Source: Paenibacillus_AR sp051594765 (GTDB taxonomy: Bacteria > Bacillota > Bacilli > Paenibacillales > NBRC-103111). From it: a DNA stretch of 64,000 nucleotides. Made by a program: the position numbers and the translations under genes. Numbering within the stretch: position 1 is the first letter of the stretch; every line of letters starts with the position of its first letter. Shown one piece after another: positions 1 through 8,030 of the stretch. The stretch lies in the NCBI RefSeq assembly GCF_051594765.1, contig NZ_JBPPGJ010000002.1:372001-436000 (forward strand). Direction: 5' to 3'. The notes beneath the pieces are model-generated. The model had not been told where the DNA came from. It saw only the letters and a program-made list of their open reading frames with translations, and did not search any database.

Positions 1-1423
1 GGTCGAGGCCGGATACGTCCTTCAGCATCTGCGGAGCCGTGGCCATCAGCTCGGTCACATAGTTGCTGACCCGGGCCGCACCCTCTCCCTTGCCGGTATC
101 CACCACCGTCAGCTTGTCGATGGACGCGATCGGTGCCGCGACCTGAGCCGCCAGCTCCGGCAGCATCTTGACGACGATGTCGAGCACGGCTGCTTCGCCG
201 AACTTCTGGAAGGCCTCGGCCAGCTTCTCCTTCGCTTCAGCCTCCGCCAAACCTCTCAAGCGGATAACCTCCGCCTCCGCCGTACCTTTTGCCCGCTCGG
301 CATCGGCCACCGCCAAGCCCTCGAGGCGCTTCTGCTCCGCGTTGGCCCGGGCCTCGGATTCGATGCGGTAGGACAGCGCGTCCGCTTCCCGCATCCGGCG
401 GGCCTTCTCGGCCTCGGCGCTCTGCTCGACGGCATAGCGGTCGGCATCCGCCTTCTTCTTCACTTCCGCGTCGTACTGCTTCTCGCGGACTTGAATTTCC
501 TTCTGCTGCAGATCAATCTCCCGCTCCTTGCGGACCAGCTCGACCTTCATCTGCTCCTCCACGGCGATCTGCTTGGCCTTGGCCTCTTGGATATGGTATG
601 CCTGGTCGGCTTCCGCCTTGGCCGTATCCTGCTCCTTCTTGAACGCAGCCACCTTCAGCTCCCGGTTCTTCTCCGCCTCGGCGATGTTGGTATCCCGGAG
701 GAGCTCTGCCTTCTGGCCTTCTTCCTCCGCCTTCGCCTTCTGAATCCGGGCATCCCGGATGGCTTCCGCCTGGGCAATGTCCGCATCCCGCTTCACCGCG
801 GCGATTCTCGGCTTACCGAGTGCATCGAGGTAGCCCTGCTTGTCACGGACATCCTTGATGGTGAAGGAGACGATCTGGAGGCCCATCTTCTTCAGATCCT
901 TGGCTGCGACGCCCTGCACCTCCTGGGCGAACTTATCCCGGTTCCGGTAGACCTCCTCCACCGTCATCGAGCCCAGTATGGCCCGCAGGTGGCCCTCCAG
1001 CACTTCCTGGGCTTCCCCCTTCAGCGCTTCGATAGGCTTGCCCATGAACTGCTCGGCGGCCGTCGCCACGTCCTCCACGGAGCCTCCGATCTTGATGATG
1101 GCCACACCGTCCGCAATAACCGGCACCCCTTGCTCCGTATAGACCTCCGGTGTGGACACATCCAGCTTGTGGGACAGGAGCGACAGGAACTCCGCCTTCT
1201 GGAACACCGGCCAGATGAAGGCACCTCCGCCGCGGACGATCTTGATCCGTTTGCCTCCGTTCTCATCCGTGTCCACCGAAACGTTGTGGGTGCCCAGGAA
1301 CGAGCCGGTGACGATCATGGCTTCGTCCGGCCCCACCGTCTTGTACCTTGCCATGAAGGCCAGGCCCAGCAGAACGATGACCGCGACCACCACAACGGGA
1401 ATAATCATAAATTCTGGCATCAT
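1..1423 (-). CDS. floT: Flotillin (SPFH/band 7 protein), 3' end cut by window
   Basis: Scaffold protein of functional membrane microdomains. The readable part is about 474 residues and runs off the left edge, so roughly the last 30-40 residues of the usual ~510 are missing. It starts MMPEFMIIPV followed by a Val/Ile-rich membrane hairpin (residues ~6-25), then the SPFH domain (~30-190), then a long Glu/Ala/Lys-rich coiled coil (~200-420) rich in AEA and KAE repeats. ATG at 1423 is preceded by GGGAG at about 7 nt. It lies 10 nt downstream of the NfeD-like gene on the same strand, the same pair as yuaF-yuaG in Bacillus, so the two are probably co-transcribed. Family assignment is firm; only the C-terminus is unseen. 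Confidence 0.95.
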   Translation of the reverse strand, partial: MMPEFMIIPVVVVAVIVLLGLAFMARYKTVGPDEAMIVTGSFLGTHNVSVDTDENGGKRIKIVRGGGAFIWPVFQKAEFLSLLSHKLDVSTPEVYTEQGVPVIADGVAIIKIGGSVEDVATAAEQFMGKPIEALKGEAQEVLEGHLRAILGSMTVEEVYRNRDKFAQEVQGVAAKDLKKMGLQIVSFTIKDVRDKQGYLDALGKPRIAAVKRDADIAQAEAIRDARIQKAKAEEEGQKAELLRDTNIAEAEKNRELKVAAFKKEQDTAKAEADQAYHIQEAKAKQIAVEEQMKVELVRKEREIDLQQKEIQVREKQYDAEVKKKADADRYAVEQSAEAEKARRMREADALSYRIESEARANAEQKRLEGLAVADAERAKGTAEAEVIRLRGLAEAEAKEKLAEAFQKFGEAAVLDIVVKMLPELAAQVAAPIASIDKLTVVDTGKGEGAARVSNYVTELMATAPQMLKDVSGLD

Positions 1424-1433
1424 TACTTCTCCC

Positions 1434-1961
1434 TTACTCTTTATTTTCAAACCGGGATACGTACAGAACGCCGTCCTTCACTTGAACGACGACGACCCGC
1501 ACCCCCGATTGAATGGCATTTCCGTCGAAGCTGGAAGCGATATGGTTGGAATGGCCGGCTCCCACCTTCAGGAGCACCTCCCCGCAGCCATCGCCCGCCG
1601 GAATGGAGGTCAGCACCTCGCCCAGCCGTCCGGTCAGACCCTGCATCGAATAAGCGGTGCTCGATTCCGTATTTTTCAGCGGCTTCACGTAGTACTTGGC
1701 GGCTAAGAAGCCGATCCCTCCCGCCAGCGCCAATGCGCCTGCAAGGGAAGCGAATCCCGGCAGAGGCGTATAACGGGACAGCATGATGCCGGAGCCCCCG
1801 AACACGGTAATCGCAATGGCGAGTGTCGTGGGATTCAAGTAATCCACGGACATGAAGTCCAGAGCCCCCCCAAGCGCATGGCTCACCAGATCGCCCAGAA
1901 CCACGCTGACCAGCGTAAATAGTACCCCGAACGCCAAGCATGACCAGAACAGCTCTTCCAT
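1434..1961 (-). CDS. yuaF: NfeD-like membrane protein (YuaF type)
   Basis: 175-residue membrane protein that accompanies flotillin. The N-terminus is a hydrophobic helix (MEELFWSCLAFGVLFTLVSV), followed by two more membrane segments (~45-60 and ~68-88) and a C-terminal OB-fold-like soluble domain (~105-172) ending VKDGVLYVSRFENKE. ATG at 1961 has AGGAGG 6 nt upstream. In Bacillus YuaF works with YuaG in membrane organisation and cell-envelope stress; the identical order and tight spacing here support the same role. Upstream, 235 bp separate it from the divergent ferritin-like gene; this gap must hold both promoters, but none is clear enough to call. Confidence 0.9.
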   Translation of the reverse strand: MEELFWSCLAFGVLFTLVSVVLGDLVSHALGGALDFMSVDYLNPTTLAIAITVFGGSGIMLSRYTPLPGFASLAGALALAGGIGFLAAKYYVKPLKNTESSTAYSMQGLTGRLGEVLTSIPAGDGCGEVLLKVGAGHSNHIASSFDGNAIQSGVRVVVVQVKDGVLYVSRFENKE

Positions 1962-2196
1962 AGAACACCTCCTGGTTAGACGGTGCTACGATTACGGCAA
2001 GACGATCCTGCACATAAATCGGAACCTCTTACAGTCTATGTAAAGGTATACGCGGAATACCGGCGGACGTTTCGCCGGCCCGGTTCATTTTTGTCGAGAG
2101 CCTCCGAAATCCAGCCGGCTGCGGCTCTCTCCGCCGCATATAAGCGCCGGAATGAACCCATTCTACTAATACCCGAACCGGAAAGGAGATCCCGAC

Positions 2197-2655
2197 ATGT
2201 CCGAACAAACGGTGAAAGCGTTAAACCAGTTTCTGAAGGGCCGCTATATGGGCATCGATCAGTATGAGCATTATATCGCCCATACCAAGGACAGCCGTCT
2301 GAAGGCGGAGCTCGGCAAGCTGCAGGAGGAAACCCGCCGTCAGGCAGAATCAGTGGCCCGCCGCATTCAGGAGCTGGGAGGGGAGCCGGCTGACGGTACC
2401 GGACCCATCGGTAAGCTCCAAGAGGCTTTCAAAAATCTGAAGGGCTACCCTGAGCAGCCCGTCGACATCCTCCATGATCTGCTGACCGCCGAGAAGAAGT
2501 ACGCCCTGGACCGCTCCCACGAGATCGTGGAGGGAGAGCTGGATCCGCAGAGTGCAGCGCTGGTCCGTCATATTCTCGATCAGGACCAGGAACATGCCCG
2601 CCGCTTGTCGCGGCTGCTTCAGGAAAGGCTGCCTGCCGGCGCCGCTCCCGTCTAA
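2197..2655 (+). CDS. Ferritin-like domain protein
   Basis: 152-residue soluble, mostly helical protein. Three stretches look like ferritin-type helices carrying metal-ligand-like acidic and His residues: DQYEHYIAH near residues 20-28, AEKKYALDRSHEIVEGE near 95-111, and DQDQEHARRLSRLL near 128-141. The ATG at 2197 follows AAAGGAG, 8 nt upstream. It resembles the DUF2383/ferritin-like four-helix families, but which one is uncertain and no substrate can be deduced. It is followed 93 nt later by a second, Dps-like gene on the same strand, so the two may form a transcription unit ending at the terminator near 3501-3557. Confidence 0.7.
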   Translation: MSEQTVKALNQFLKGRYMGIDQYEHYIAHTKDSRLKAELGKLQEETRRQAESVARRIQELGGEPADGTGPIGKLQEAFKNLKGYPEQPVDILHDLLTAEKKYALDRSHEIVEGELDPQSAALVRHILDQDQEHARRLSRLLQERLPAGAAPV

Positions 2656-2748
2656 AGACAGGAGCCGATGTGCAGACAGCCGTATAAATTCGGCGGTCGG
2701 CGCCACAATAAGGCGGTATGCCATTCCATTCCAAGGAGAACGAACCGA

Positions 2749-3489
2749 ATGAACCTGGAACCGCAAAAAGCCATGAATCCGGATCTGTCCGCCGTCCGTC
2801 AAGACCTGGATTCCTTCAAGGATGAGTTCAAGCTGCACCTGTCCGGCTTCGATCCCAACATGCCGGGGCATCCCCAAGTCATGCCTACCGATATGATCCT
2901 CCGGCAGGCGCCGCGCACGGTCCGTATGGAGGGCTCGGGCATCAGCCTGTCCCATGAGATCCGGCTGGAGATGGGCCTGCAGCTTGATGAGCATTTCTGC
3001 GCCCTGAACGTTGCCCTGCACCAGTACACCAAGCATCACTTCCTGACGGAAGGTGCCGAGTCCTTCCTGAACCTTCACGAGCTTCTGACCGAGCACATCG
3101 ACAAGACCCAAGAGCATATCGATGAGATTGGCGAGCGCGTGGCCCGTCTCGGGGTTGTCCCCACCGCCCATCCAGTCACTCAGCATGAGATCTCCTATAT
3201 CAAGCACGAGGTCGAAGGACGTTACACCATGAGAGACTTCCTGCGCAATGATCTGGAGCATGAGCTGAAGATTCAGGGGATGCTCCGCAAGACCATCGAC
3301 CGGGCCCATCAGCTGAAGGACTTCGGAACCGTCGAGGTCCTGGAGGACATCCTGGTGGAACGCGAGGACTTGGGCTACCATCTGTGGAGCTTGCTCGAGG
3401 ACGACACACTGGTCCGCGGCATGAATCATCTGCTGGACCGCCGCGGGAACATCGCTGACGCCCGCAGCATCAATCCGAATCTGCAATAA
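2749..3489 (+). CDS. Dps-like ferritin family protein
   Basis: 246 residues. The core resembles Dps: a helix LDEHFCALNVALHQYTKHHF (residues ~78-97) followed by a helix with LHELLTEHIDKTQEHIDEIGERVARLG (~108-134). This matches the order of the ferroxidase region of Dps, where D and E in the DxxxEHxxxxxER stretch bind iron. N-terminal ~70 residues and a long C-terminal helical part (from ~150) make it larger than classical ~150-residue Dps. The start is ATG 2749 with AAGGAG 9 nt upstream; a longer in-frame reading to 2668 has no ribosome site. Probable function is iron storage or peroxide/DNA protection. That function is inferred. Confidence 0.7.
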   Translation: MNLEPQKAMNPDLSAVRQDLDSFKDEFKLHLSGFDPNMPGHPQVMPTDMILRQAPRTVRMEGSGISLSHEIRLEMGLQLDEHFCALNVALHQYTKHHFLTEGAESFLNLHELLTEHIDKTQEHIDEIGERVARLGVVPTAHPVTQHEISYIKHEVEGRYTMRDFLRNDLEHELKIQGMLRKTIDRAHQLKDFGTVEVLEDILVEREDLGYHLWSLLEDDTLVRGMNHLLDRRGNIADARSINPNLQ

Positions 3490-3500
3490 TCGTGCAGCAC

Positions 3501-3557
3501 GAAGACCGCCCGCTCCATCTTGCGGCAGCAAGAATGGAAGCGGGCGGTCTTTTTCTC
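3501..3557 (+). terminator. Rho-independent terminator after the ferritin pair
   Basis: GAAGACCGCCCGCT pairs with the downstream AGCGGGCGGTCTTTTT; the loop region is about 20 nt and a T-rich run follows. It ends the 2197-3489 unit before thiN. Confidence 0.85.
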
Positions 3558-3634
3558 TTTGTCCGGCTTATGGTACACTCCCCATAGAACGGCCTTGACC
3601 TTCTCCATCCTAACTGTAAAGGAAGCCTGCCACC

Positions 3635-4342
3635 ATGACCAATGAATCCCTGCCCCCCATCTACGCTTCAGCCCGTCACTTGACGGGGCCCACTCCTTCC
3701 GGCCGCCATGCTGTCATCGTAGCCGGAGGCAGCCTCGGCGATTGGGCCCTCCCCTACCTGGCTCCCGGAAGCTTCCTGATCGGAGCCGACCGGGGCGCTT
3801 GGTTTCTGTTGAGCCACGGCCTCACCCTGGATATGGCTCTGGGCGACTTCGACTCGGTCACACCTGAGGAACGGGACATCATTCGATTGAAGAGCGGCCT
3901 CTGGATGGACTGCGACCCGGTCCGCAAGGACCTGACCGATACGGAATGGGCCTTGAGCTGGGCTCTGGAGGCTCACCCCGCCTCCGTCCTGCTCCTCGGC
4001 GTGACGGGCACCCGGTTCGACCATACCTTCGCCAACGTTCAGCTGCTGGCTAAGGCGGCGGAGCTCCGAATCCCCTGCCGGATAATCGACGCCCATAATG
4101 AAATCAGCCTTCTGTCGGGAGCGGACCAAGCCACCCTGACAAAAGGCCGATATGAGCAAGTATCGCTGCTTCCTCTCAGTGGTGCCGTAACCGGCATAAC
4201 GCTGGAGGGGTTCCGCTATCCGTTGACGGATGCGCAGTTAAGGACAGGTCAATCCCTCGGCATCAGCAACGTCATCGAAGGGGAGACGGCCGTCGTCCGC
4301 ATCCGAGAGGGACAGCTGCTGGTCGTGCAGAGCCGGGATTGA
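3635..4342 (+). CDS. thiN: Thiamine diphosphokinase
   Basis: 235 residues. Transfers a pyrophosphate from ATP to thiamine, giving thiamine diphosphate. The N-terminal catalytic half shows VIVAGGS (~29), LIGADRGA (~48), the hallmark ALGDFDS (~68-74) and KDLTDTEWAL (~99-108), followed by LLGVTGTRFDHTFANVQLL (~119-137). The C-terminal half is the thiamine-binding beta domain with SLLPLSG and GISNVIEGE. Length matches the family, though the extra ~25 N-terminal residues are somewhat long. The weak AAGGA site lies about 11 nt before ATG 3635. It stands alone between a terminator and convergent genes. Confidence 0.93.
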   Translation: MTNESLPPIYASARHLTGPTPSGRHAVIVAGGSLGDWALPYLAPGSFLIGADRGAWFLLSHGLTLDMALGDFDSVTPEERDIIRLKSGLWMDCDPVRKDLTDTEWALSWALEAHPASVLLLGVTGTRFDHTFANVQLLAKAAELRIPCRIIDAHNEISLLSGADQATLTKGRYEQVSLLPLSGAVTGITLEGFRYPLTDAQLRTGQSLGISNVIEGETAVVRIREGQLLVVQSRD

Positions 4343-4361
4343 CGCCAGCTCCGCAAGCGCT

Positions 4362-4655
4362 CTAGATCAGCGGAACGGTGCGAAGCGGCTTGGCCGGATA
4401 GCTCACTGTGATGGCGTGGCTCTGGCGGTGCCAGGTAATCATGCTGTCGCCCAGCTCGATGAAGGATTCGGTACCGAGTCCGTAGAACAGGTCATCGGAC
4501 AGCGTACGGAGCAGCTCCCTGCGTTCCCGGGGCTTCAGCGCGATCCACTGGTCCTCCTCCATCTCGAAGAATTCGTGGCAGCCCTCGATGTCCAAGAGCG
4601 CATCTGTCAGCTCTTCTATGATTTCCTCGTATTGCCGGTTAAATTTGACTCCCAT
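4362..4655 (-). CDS. Small cytosolic protein of unknown function
   Basis: 97 residues from ATG 4655 (MGVKFNRQYEEII), with GGGAG about 11 nt upstream. The open frame continues upstream to 4772 but with no ribosome site, so that part is excluded. The protein is acidic in its first half (EEIIEELTDALLDIEG, then FFEMEEDQW) and has no membrane segment, signal or Cys-rich motif. It converges on thiN with a 19-nt gap. I do not recognise the family; similar small acidic proteins are common in Paenibacillus genomes, which is family memory rather than evidence. Confidence 0.6.
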   Translation of the reverse strand: MGVKFNRQYEEIIEELTDALLDIEGCHEFFEMEEDQWIALKPRERRELLRTLSDDLFYGLGTESFIELGDSMITWHRQSHAITVSYPAKPLRTVPLI

Positions 4656-4777
4656 AAGGATCACCGCTCCCCTTCGAAAGGTCTTCTCGTTATAAGCATT
4701 GTACAATAGTCCGGTGCAAATCGCGACAGGAATGCGCACATCTAGCGTCCTGTCCGCTATGACGCCGTACATAATAA

Positions 4778-4809
4778 GGGCCCTTAACGGTTCATCCCGT
4801 TAAAGGCCC
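4778..4809 (-). terminator. Hairpin ending the DUF350/ATP-grasp operon
   Basis: GGGCCCTTAACGG and CCCGTTAAAGGCCC form a ~12-bp stem around TTCAT, just beyond the stop of the DUF350 gene at 4827. On the minus strand only a short T-rich stretch follows, so efficiency is uncertain. Confidence 0.6.
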
Positions 4810-4826
4810 GGAATAAGTGCGGCGAA

Positions 4827-5216
4827 TCAGATAATAAGGCTGCTAACCGCAAAGCCCATGCCGACATACACGCTGGCCAGCAGGGTGCCTACGGCGGCAT
4901 TTCCCTTTTGGAGCTGATCATGGAGCGTCAGATTCGGCGTGGCCCACTCAAAAATCCAGTACGCCGCCAACAGGCAGACGTACCCGATCAGGAACCACAG
5001 TCCCATATGCCAGATGGACGAATTGGTAAAAGCCGAGATGCCCAGGATGATGGCCGTCGACACGAACTTGCCGCCCATGGCCAGGCCTACGGCCACATTC
5101 CCCTTCTTCAGCTCCTCCATATCGTCGAACGGCGTCATCCAACTGAAAACAAGCATACCTGCAAACTGCAGCACGATGATCACCAGCAAGCTGATGATGA
5201 TATTAAGCGCCACCAT
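4827..5216 (-). CDS. DUF350 membrane protein (YjfL-like)
   Basis: 129 residues and four membrane helices in two matching halves. Each half has a hydrophobic helix, then a KGN-AVG signature (KGNVAVGLAMGG and KGNAAVGTLLAS), then another helix, which indicates an internal duplication typical of DUF350. ATG 5216 is chosen because its A is shared with the stop of the upstream gene (TAATG) and AGGGGGTG lies 9 nt before; a GTG at 5228 is possible. It is the last gene of a five-gene operon. DUF350 proteins are known as neighbours of glutathionylspermidine-synthase-like enzymes (E. coli yjfL near yjfC). Biochemical function is unknown. Confidence 0.85.
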   Translation of the reverse strand: MVALNIIISLLVIIVLQFAGMLVFSWMTPFDDMEELKKGNVAVGLAMGGKFVSTAIILGISAFTNSSIWHMGLWFLIGYVCLLAAYWIFEWATPNLTLHDQLQKGNAAVGTLLASVYVGMGFAVSSLII

Positions 5217-5911
5217 TAATCCGCCCACCCCCTGAATTTGGACATGGCCAAGTCGTAATCGCCGAAGTCATGGACTTCCTCCAGCACGACCTTAACCTGC
5301 TTCTTGTCTTTGATGCTCTTGTACCGGTCCTCCGCAATCGGCTGCTTGATGGTATGGCCTGTCGGCAGGCTCATGATAGCGAATTGACGGAATTTGCCTT
5401 GATATTCGGTCTTGTAGACCCCGACCAGATCTACATCTGTCTCCACCTGGACCTTCAGACCCTCCAGATCCTTCTGGGCCGCTTCCGCGGTCCGGTAGGA
5501 CTTGAGCGGCGCCCAGGACGAGAGCGTCACTTGATTCTGCCCGTCGGCTTGGGTCTTCATATCGGCGGTCATATAGCTGAGCACCCAGATCTTGTCCCCG
5601 GTTCCGTAATTGTCGTCGTTGGCCAGCAGCTGGTTCCCGGGCTGGATGGTCATATCGGCTCCGATCAGGTCGCCTACCTTGGCCTCCTCCACCTTATAAT
5701 CCCATGGGACGGTGGAGGTTCCGGCGGCGGCGGCCGTACCTTTGCCGTTGGAGGTACTCAGCACGGCCGGCTTGCTGTCCGACACGGCACCAACGATGCC
5801 TATGATGACGGCAAGGACGATGAACCCGAAGACGACGGTAAGGATCAGCCGTTTGTTGTTCTTGCGCCTCTGGTACGGATCATAGCCGTACCCATATCCG
5901 TTCGATCTCAA
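5216..5911 (-). CDS. Signal-anchor protein of the ATP-grasp/DUF350 operon, unknown function
   Basis: 231 residues. A basic, Tyr/Gly-rich N-terminus (NGYGYGYDPYQRRKNNKR) precedes one membrane helix (~22-43, LILTVVFGFIVLAVIIGIVG), then a linker rich in Ala/Gly/Ser, then an extracytoplasmic domain of ~165 residues with mixed alpha/beta character and no Cys. The start is TTG 5911, overlapping the stop of the ATP-grasp gene by 4 nt (TTGA), with GGGAG about 10 nt upstream; no in-frame ATG is near. The overlap at both ends shows translational coupling within the operon. I do not recognise the domain; it may sense or bind a surface component handled by its neighbours. Confidence 0.75.
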   Translation of the reverse strand: MRSNGYGYGYDPYQRRKNNKRLILTVVFGFIVLAVIIGIVGAVSDSKPAVLSTSNGKGTAAAAGTSTVPWDYKVEEAKVGDLIGADMTIQPGNQLLANDDNYGTGDKIWVLSYMTADMKTQADGQNQVTLSSWAPLKSYRTAEAAQKDLEGLKVQVETDVDLVGVYKTEYQGKFRQFAIMSLPTGHTIKQPIAEDRYKSIKDKKQVKVVLEEVHDFGDYDLAMSKFRGWAD

Positions 5912-7104
5912 CTTTCCTTCACTCCCAACGCCACAAAGTGGCTGGTATTTCCTGTTATGAGCCCTCCGGCCCGGCCCAGCAGGCCGCAGGGCTCTCCGTT
6001 AATGACGAACATGCCCGTCAGCAGGCGGTAGTCCCCGTCATGGAGCGTAATCCGCGGAAGATCCGCCCGCTCCTGATAGATGTCCCGGAAGAACACGCTG
6101 GTATCGAAGCCGTCCTCATCCTTCACGTCCAGTCCGCCCGCCGCATCGTACATCCGGACGGAGCCTCCTTCACGGCCGAACATGGCCTTGGCCACATACC
6201 CGCCCTCGAAGACCGGACTGTCGTAGGTGGGCAGCATGTAGGCTTCGATGGCATCATGCTCTTCCTGCGTGAAGATCGGGGAGAGCAGCTCATGCATGCC
6301 CCAGATGACGCCCTGGAGCCCCTTGGACTGCAGAATCACCGCGTGAGGCGGATTCAGAATGTGCAGGCGGCCGGTCTCGATGCTGTAGGCCAGCGCCTCC
6401 CCGCCGTCGTCCACTCCCATCCATTCCTTGGGATAGAGGGCGAAAATACTGGGGATGGCTTGCCCTTCCCCATCCTTCAGGATACCGTCGTCCACCCACA
6501 GACTCAGGGTGTCGACGCAGCGCACCGGGTAACCGCTGTGGCGGACCAGCATCTCGATGGTGCCGGAGTCCTCCAGATGCGTGCCATAGCCGGTGCAGCA
6601 GGCATACGCCGGAGGGGCCTCGGACCAGGCCTCCCGGATCTTCCCCGCCATACCTCCGTTGCCGGTGGACAGCCCCAGCCGCCCGCACATCCATGGAGTC
6701 ACGACGGATGCCTCCACATACCCGGTCGGCGTATCGGCGTTCAGCTCCAGCAGCTTAATGACGCCGCCGTCTCCGACGCTGAAGTCGAAGCGGGCGTATG
6801 TGCTGAGCTTCCCGGGCGGACCCGGGGGGATGATGTCCAGACCGTCCCACAGCACCTCCGGGATGGAGAGCATGGCATACAGATCCCGCCGTCCGATCAC
6901 GAAGCGGGCCGCTTTGTCGAAGATGCCCCAGAGCAGCCGCGAGGCATCATTCAGCTCCTCCCAGACGGCCCGGTCCATGGCTACAGCCTGGTCCACCCAG
7001 TAGGCCTCTTCGCCGATATCGGCCCATGTGAATCCCATCTCCGCCAGCTCCCGGACCTTGGAGGCCCGGTCCGCCGCGGGTGTTCCTATGACTTCAAAAG
7101 CCAT
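5908..7104 (-). CDS. Glutathionylspermidine synthase-like ATP-grasp ligase (YjfC/YgiC type)
   Basis: 398 residues, the length of stand-alone synthetase-domain proteins such as E. coli YgiC and YjfC. Visible features: ARFDFSVGDGGVIKLLELNA with LNADTPTG (~105-127), where an acidic residue and Asn bind Mg-ATP; a CTGYGTHLEDSGT loop; and KAMFGREGGSV (~308-318), the ATP-grasp Lys and glycine loop. It lacks the amidase half of true bifunctional glutathionylspermidine synthase, so it probably ligates an amine or peptide by acyl phosphate chemistry, substrate unknown. ATG 7104 has GAGGAG 5 nt upstream. Third gene of the operon 8270-4827. Confidence 0.88.
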   Translation of the reverse strand: MAFEVIGTPAADRASKVRELAEMGFTWADIGEEAYWVDQAVAMDRAVWEELNDASRLLWGIFDKAARFVIGRRDLYAMLSIPEVLWDGLDIIPPGPPGKLSTYARFDFSVGDGGVIKLLELNADTPTGYVEASVVTPWMCGRLGLSTGNGGMAGKIREAWSEAPPAYACCTGYGTHLEDSGTIEMLVRHSGYPVRCVDTLSLWVDDGILKDGEGQAIPSIFALYPKEWMGVDDGGEALAYSIETGRLHILNPPHAVILQSKGLQGVIWGMHELLSPIFTQEEHDAIEAYMLPTYDSPVFEGGYVAKAMFGREGGSVRMYDAAGGLDVKDEDGFDTSVFFRDIYQERADLPRITLHDGDYRLLTGMFVINGEPCGLLGRAGGLITGNTSHFVALGVKES

Positions 7105-7131
7105 GTCGGCTCCTCATTTCCATACGTGGGA

Positions 7132-8007
7132 TTAACTGCCGGAGCTGCTGCTCCCTCCGGAGGAGAAGCCTCCCGACTTGCCGCCGATGCTTCCCGAAGA
7201 CGAGGAAGTCGATTTGCCCGACGACGACGAAGAGGAGGACGACGAGGACGTCCCGGACTTGCTGCTGGAGCTGCCGGAGCTAGTCGTACCGGAGCTCGTG
7301 GTTCCCGAGCTTGTAGACCCGGAGCTTGTGCTTCCTGAGCTTGTCGTTCCCGACTTGCTGCCGGAGCTTGTGGTTCCCGAGCTTGTGGTTCCGGAGCTCG
7401 TCGTGCTTTTGCCGGAGCTTGTCGTCGTCTTGCTGGAGGATGCGCCCTGCTTGGTCGTGAAGGACCCGCTGGAGGCGCTGGTCTTCGGCTTCACGTTGGA
7501 CCCGGTTACCGGCTTATTCTCGAATGCTCCGGTGGAATAAGTCTTCGGCTGATAGGGCTGCTTCGTGCGGGGATCATAGACCGGGTGGCTCTTATGCCAG
7601 CTGCCCGAGGAGTAGGATCCTCCGTTGTTGAACAGCAGGTGGTACAAGAGCAGGTCGTCCCAGCCGAAGCCTCCGCCCTGGTGAATGATGACGGGTGCGG
7701 TCCCCCCGCTCGTTCCCGTTCCCGTTCCGCTTGCCGTTCCGGTGCCCGTCGTGGGGGTAGGCTGCGGCGTGCCCGCGTCAGTCAAGGGCAAGCTCCAATC
7801 CAGGCTGGGATTGAAGTACGCCTTAACCTCCTCCGTCGACCATTCCGTCAGCTTGGGCTCGGTTCCCTCGGCATGGGCCTGTTCCGTGAACAACCCAGGC
7901 GCCAGCAGCATATGCGCCGCTATCGCCAAGCCGAGAGAGGTCGACAGCACCTTCAACGGGGTGCGGCCCGACGGACGGCCGCCTTTCTCCTTCTTGTTCT
8001 CTTCCAT
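7132..8007 (-). CDS. Exported Ser/Thr/Gly-rich protein, YgiB-like architecture
   Basis: 291 residues. A Lys/Arg-rich n-region and hydrophobic h-region (~18-37) end in QAHAEG, a good signal peptidase site. Next come a Pro/Thr/Gly linker, a short Trp/aromatic region (GGGFGWDDLLLYHLLFNNGG, ~115-135), HPVYDPRTKQPYQPKTYSTGAF (quoted residues are discontinuous in importance; Tyr/Pro-rich), and then ~110 residues of almost pure Ser/Thr/Gly with a TTSSG repeat. The order of signal, glycine/aromatic patch, YDP/TGK-like motif and Ser-rich tail parallels E. coli YgiB/YjfM (DUF1190), which sits beside the same ATP-grasp enzyme. ATG 8007 has GAGGAG 8 nt upstream; a GTG at 8025 is less likely. Confidence 0.75.
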   Translation of the reverse strand: MEENKKEKGGRPSGRTPLKVLSTSLGLAIAAHMLLAPGLFTEQAHAEGTEPKLTEWSTEEVKAYFNPSLDWSLPLTDAGTPQPTPTTGTGTASGTGTGTSGGTAPVIIHQGGGFGWDDLLLYHLLFNNGGSYSSGSWHKSHPVYDPRTKQPYQPKTYSTGAFENKPVTGSNVKPKTSASSGSFTTKQGASSSKTTTSSGKSTTSSGTTSSGTTSSGSKSGTTSSGSTSSGSTSSGTTSSGTTSSGSSSSKSGTSSSSSSSSSSGKSTSSSSGSIGGKSGGFSSGGSSSSGS

Positions 8008-8030
8008 CTGGATGACTCCTCTCACACGCT

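Noticed and set aside
491..1786. 431-codon plus-strand open frame opposite flotillin and NfeD genes
   Set aside because: Antisense shadow; the opposite strand has matching families and ribosome sites.
1962..2196. Promoter elements for the divergent yuaF and ferritin-like genes
   Set aside because: No -35/-10 pair with a good spacing could be supported on either strand.
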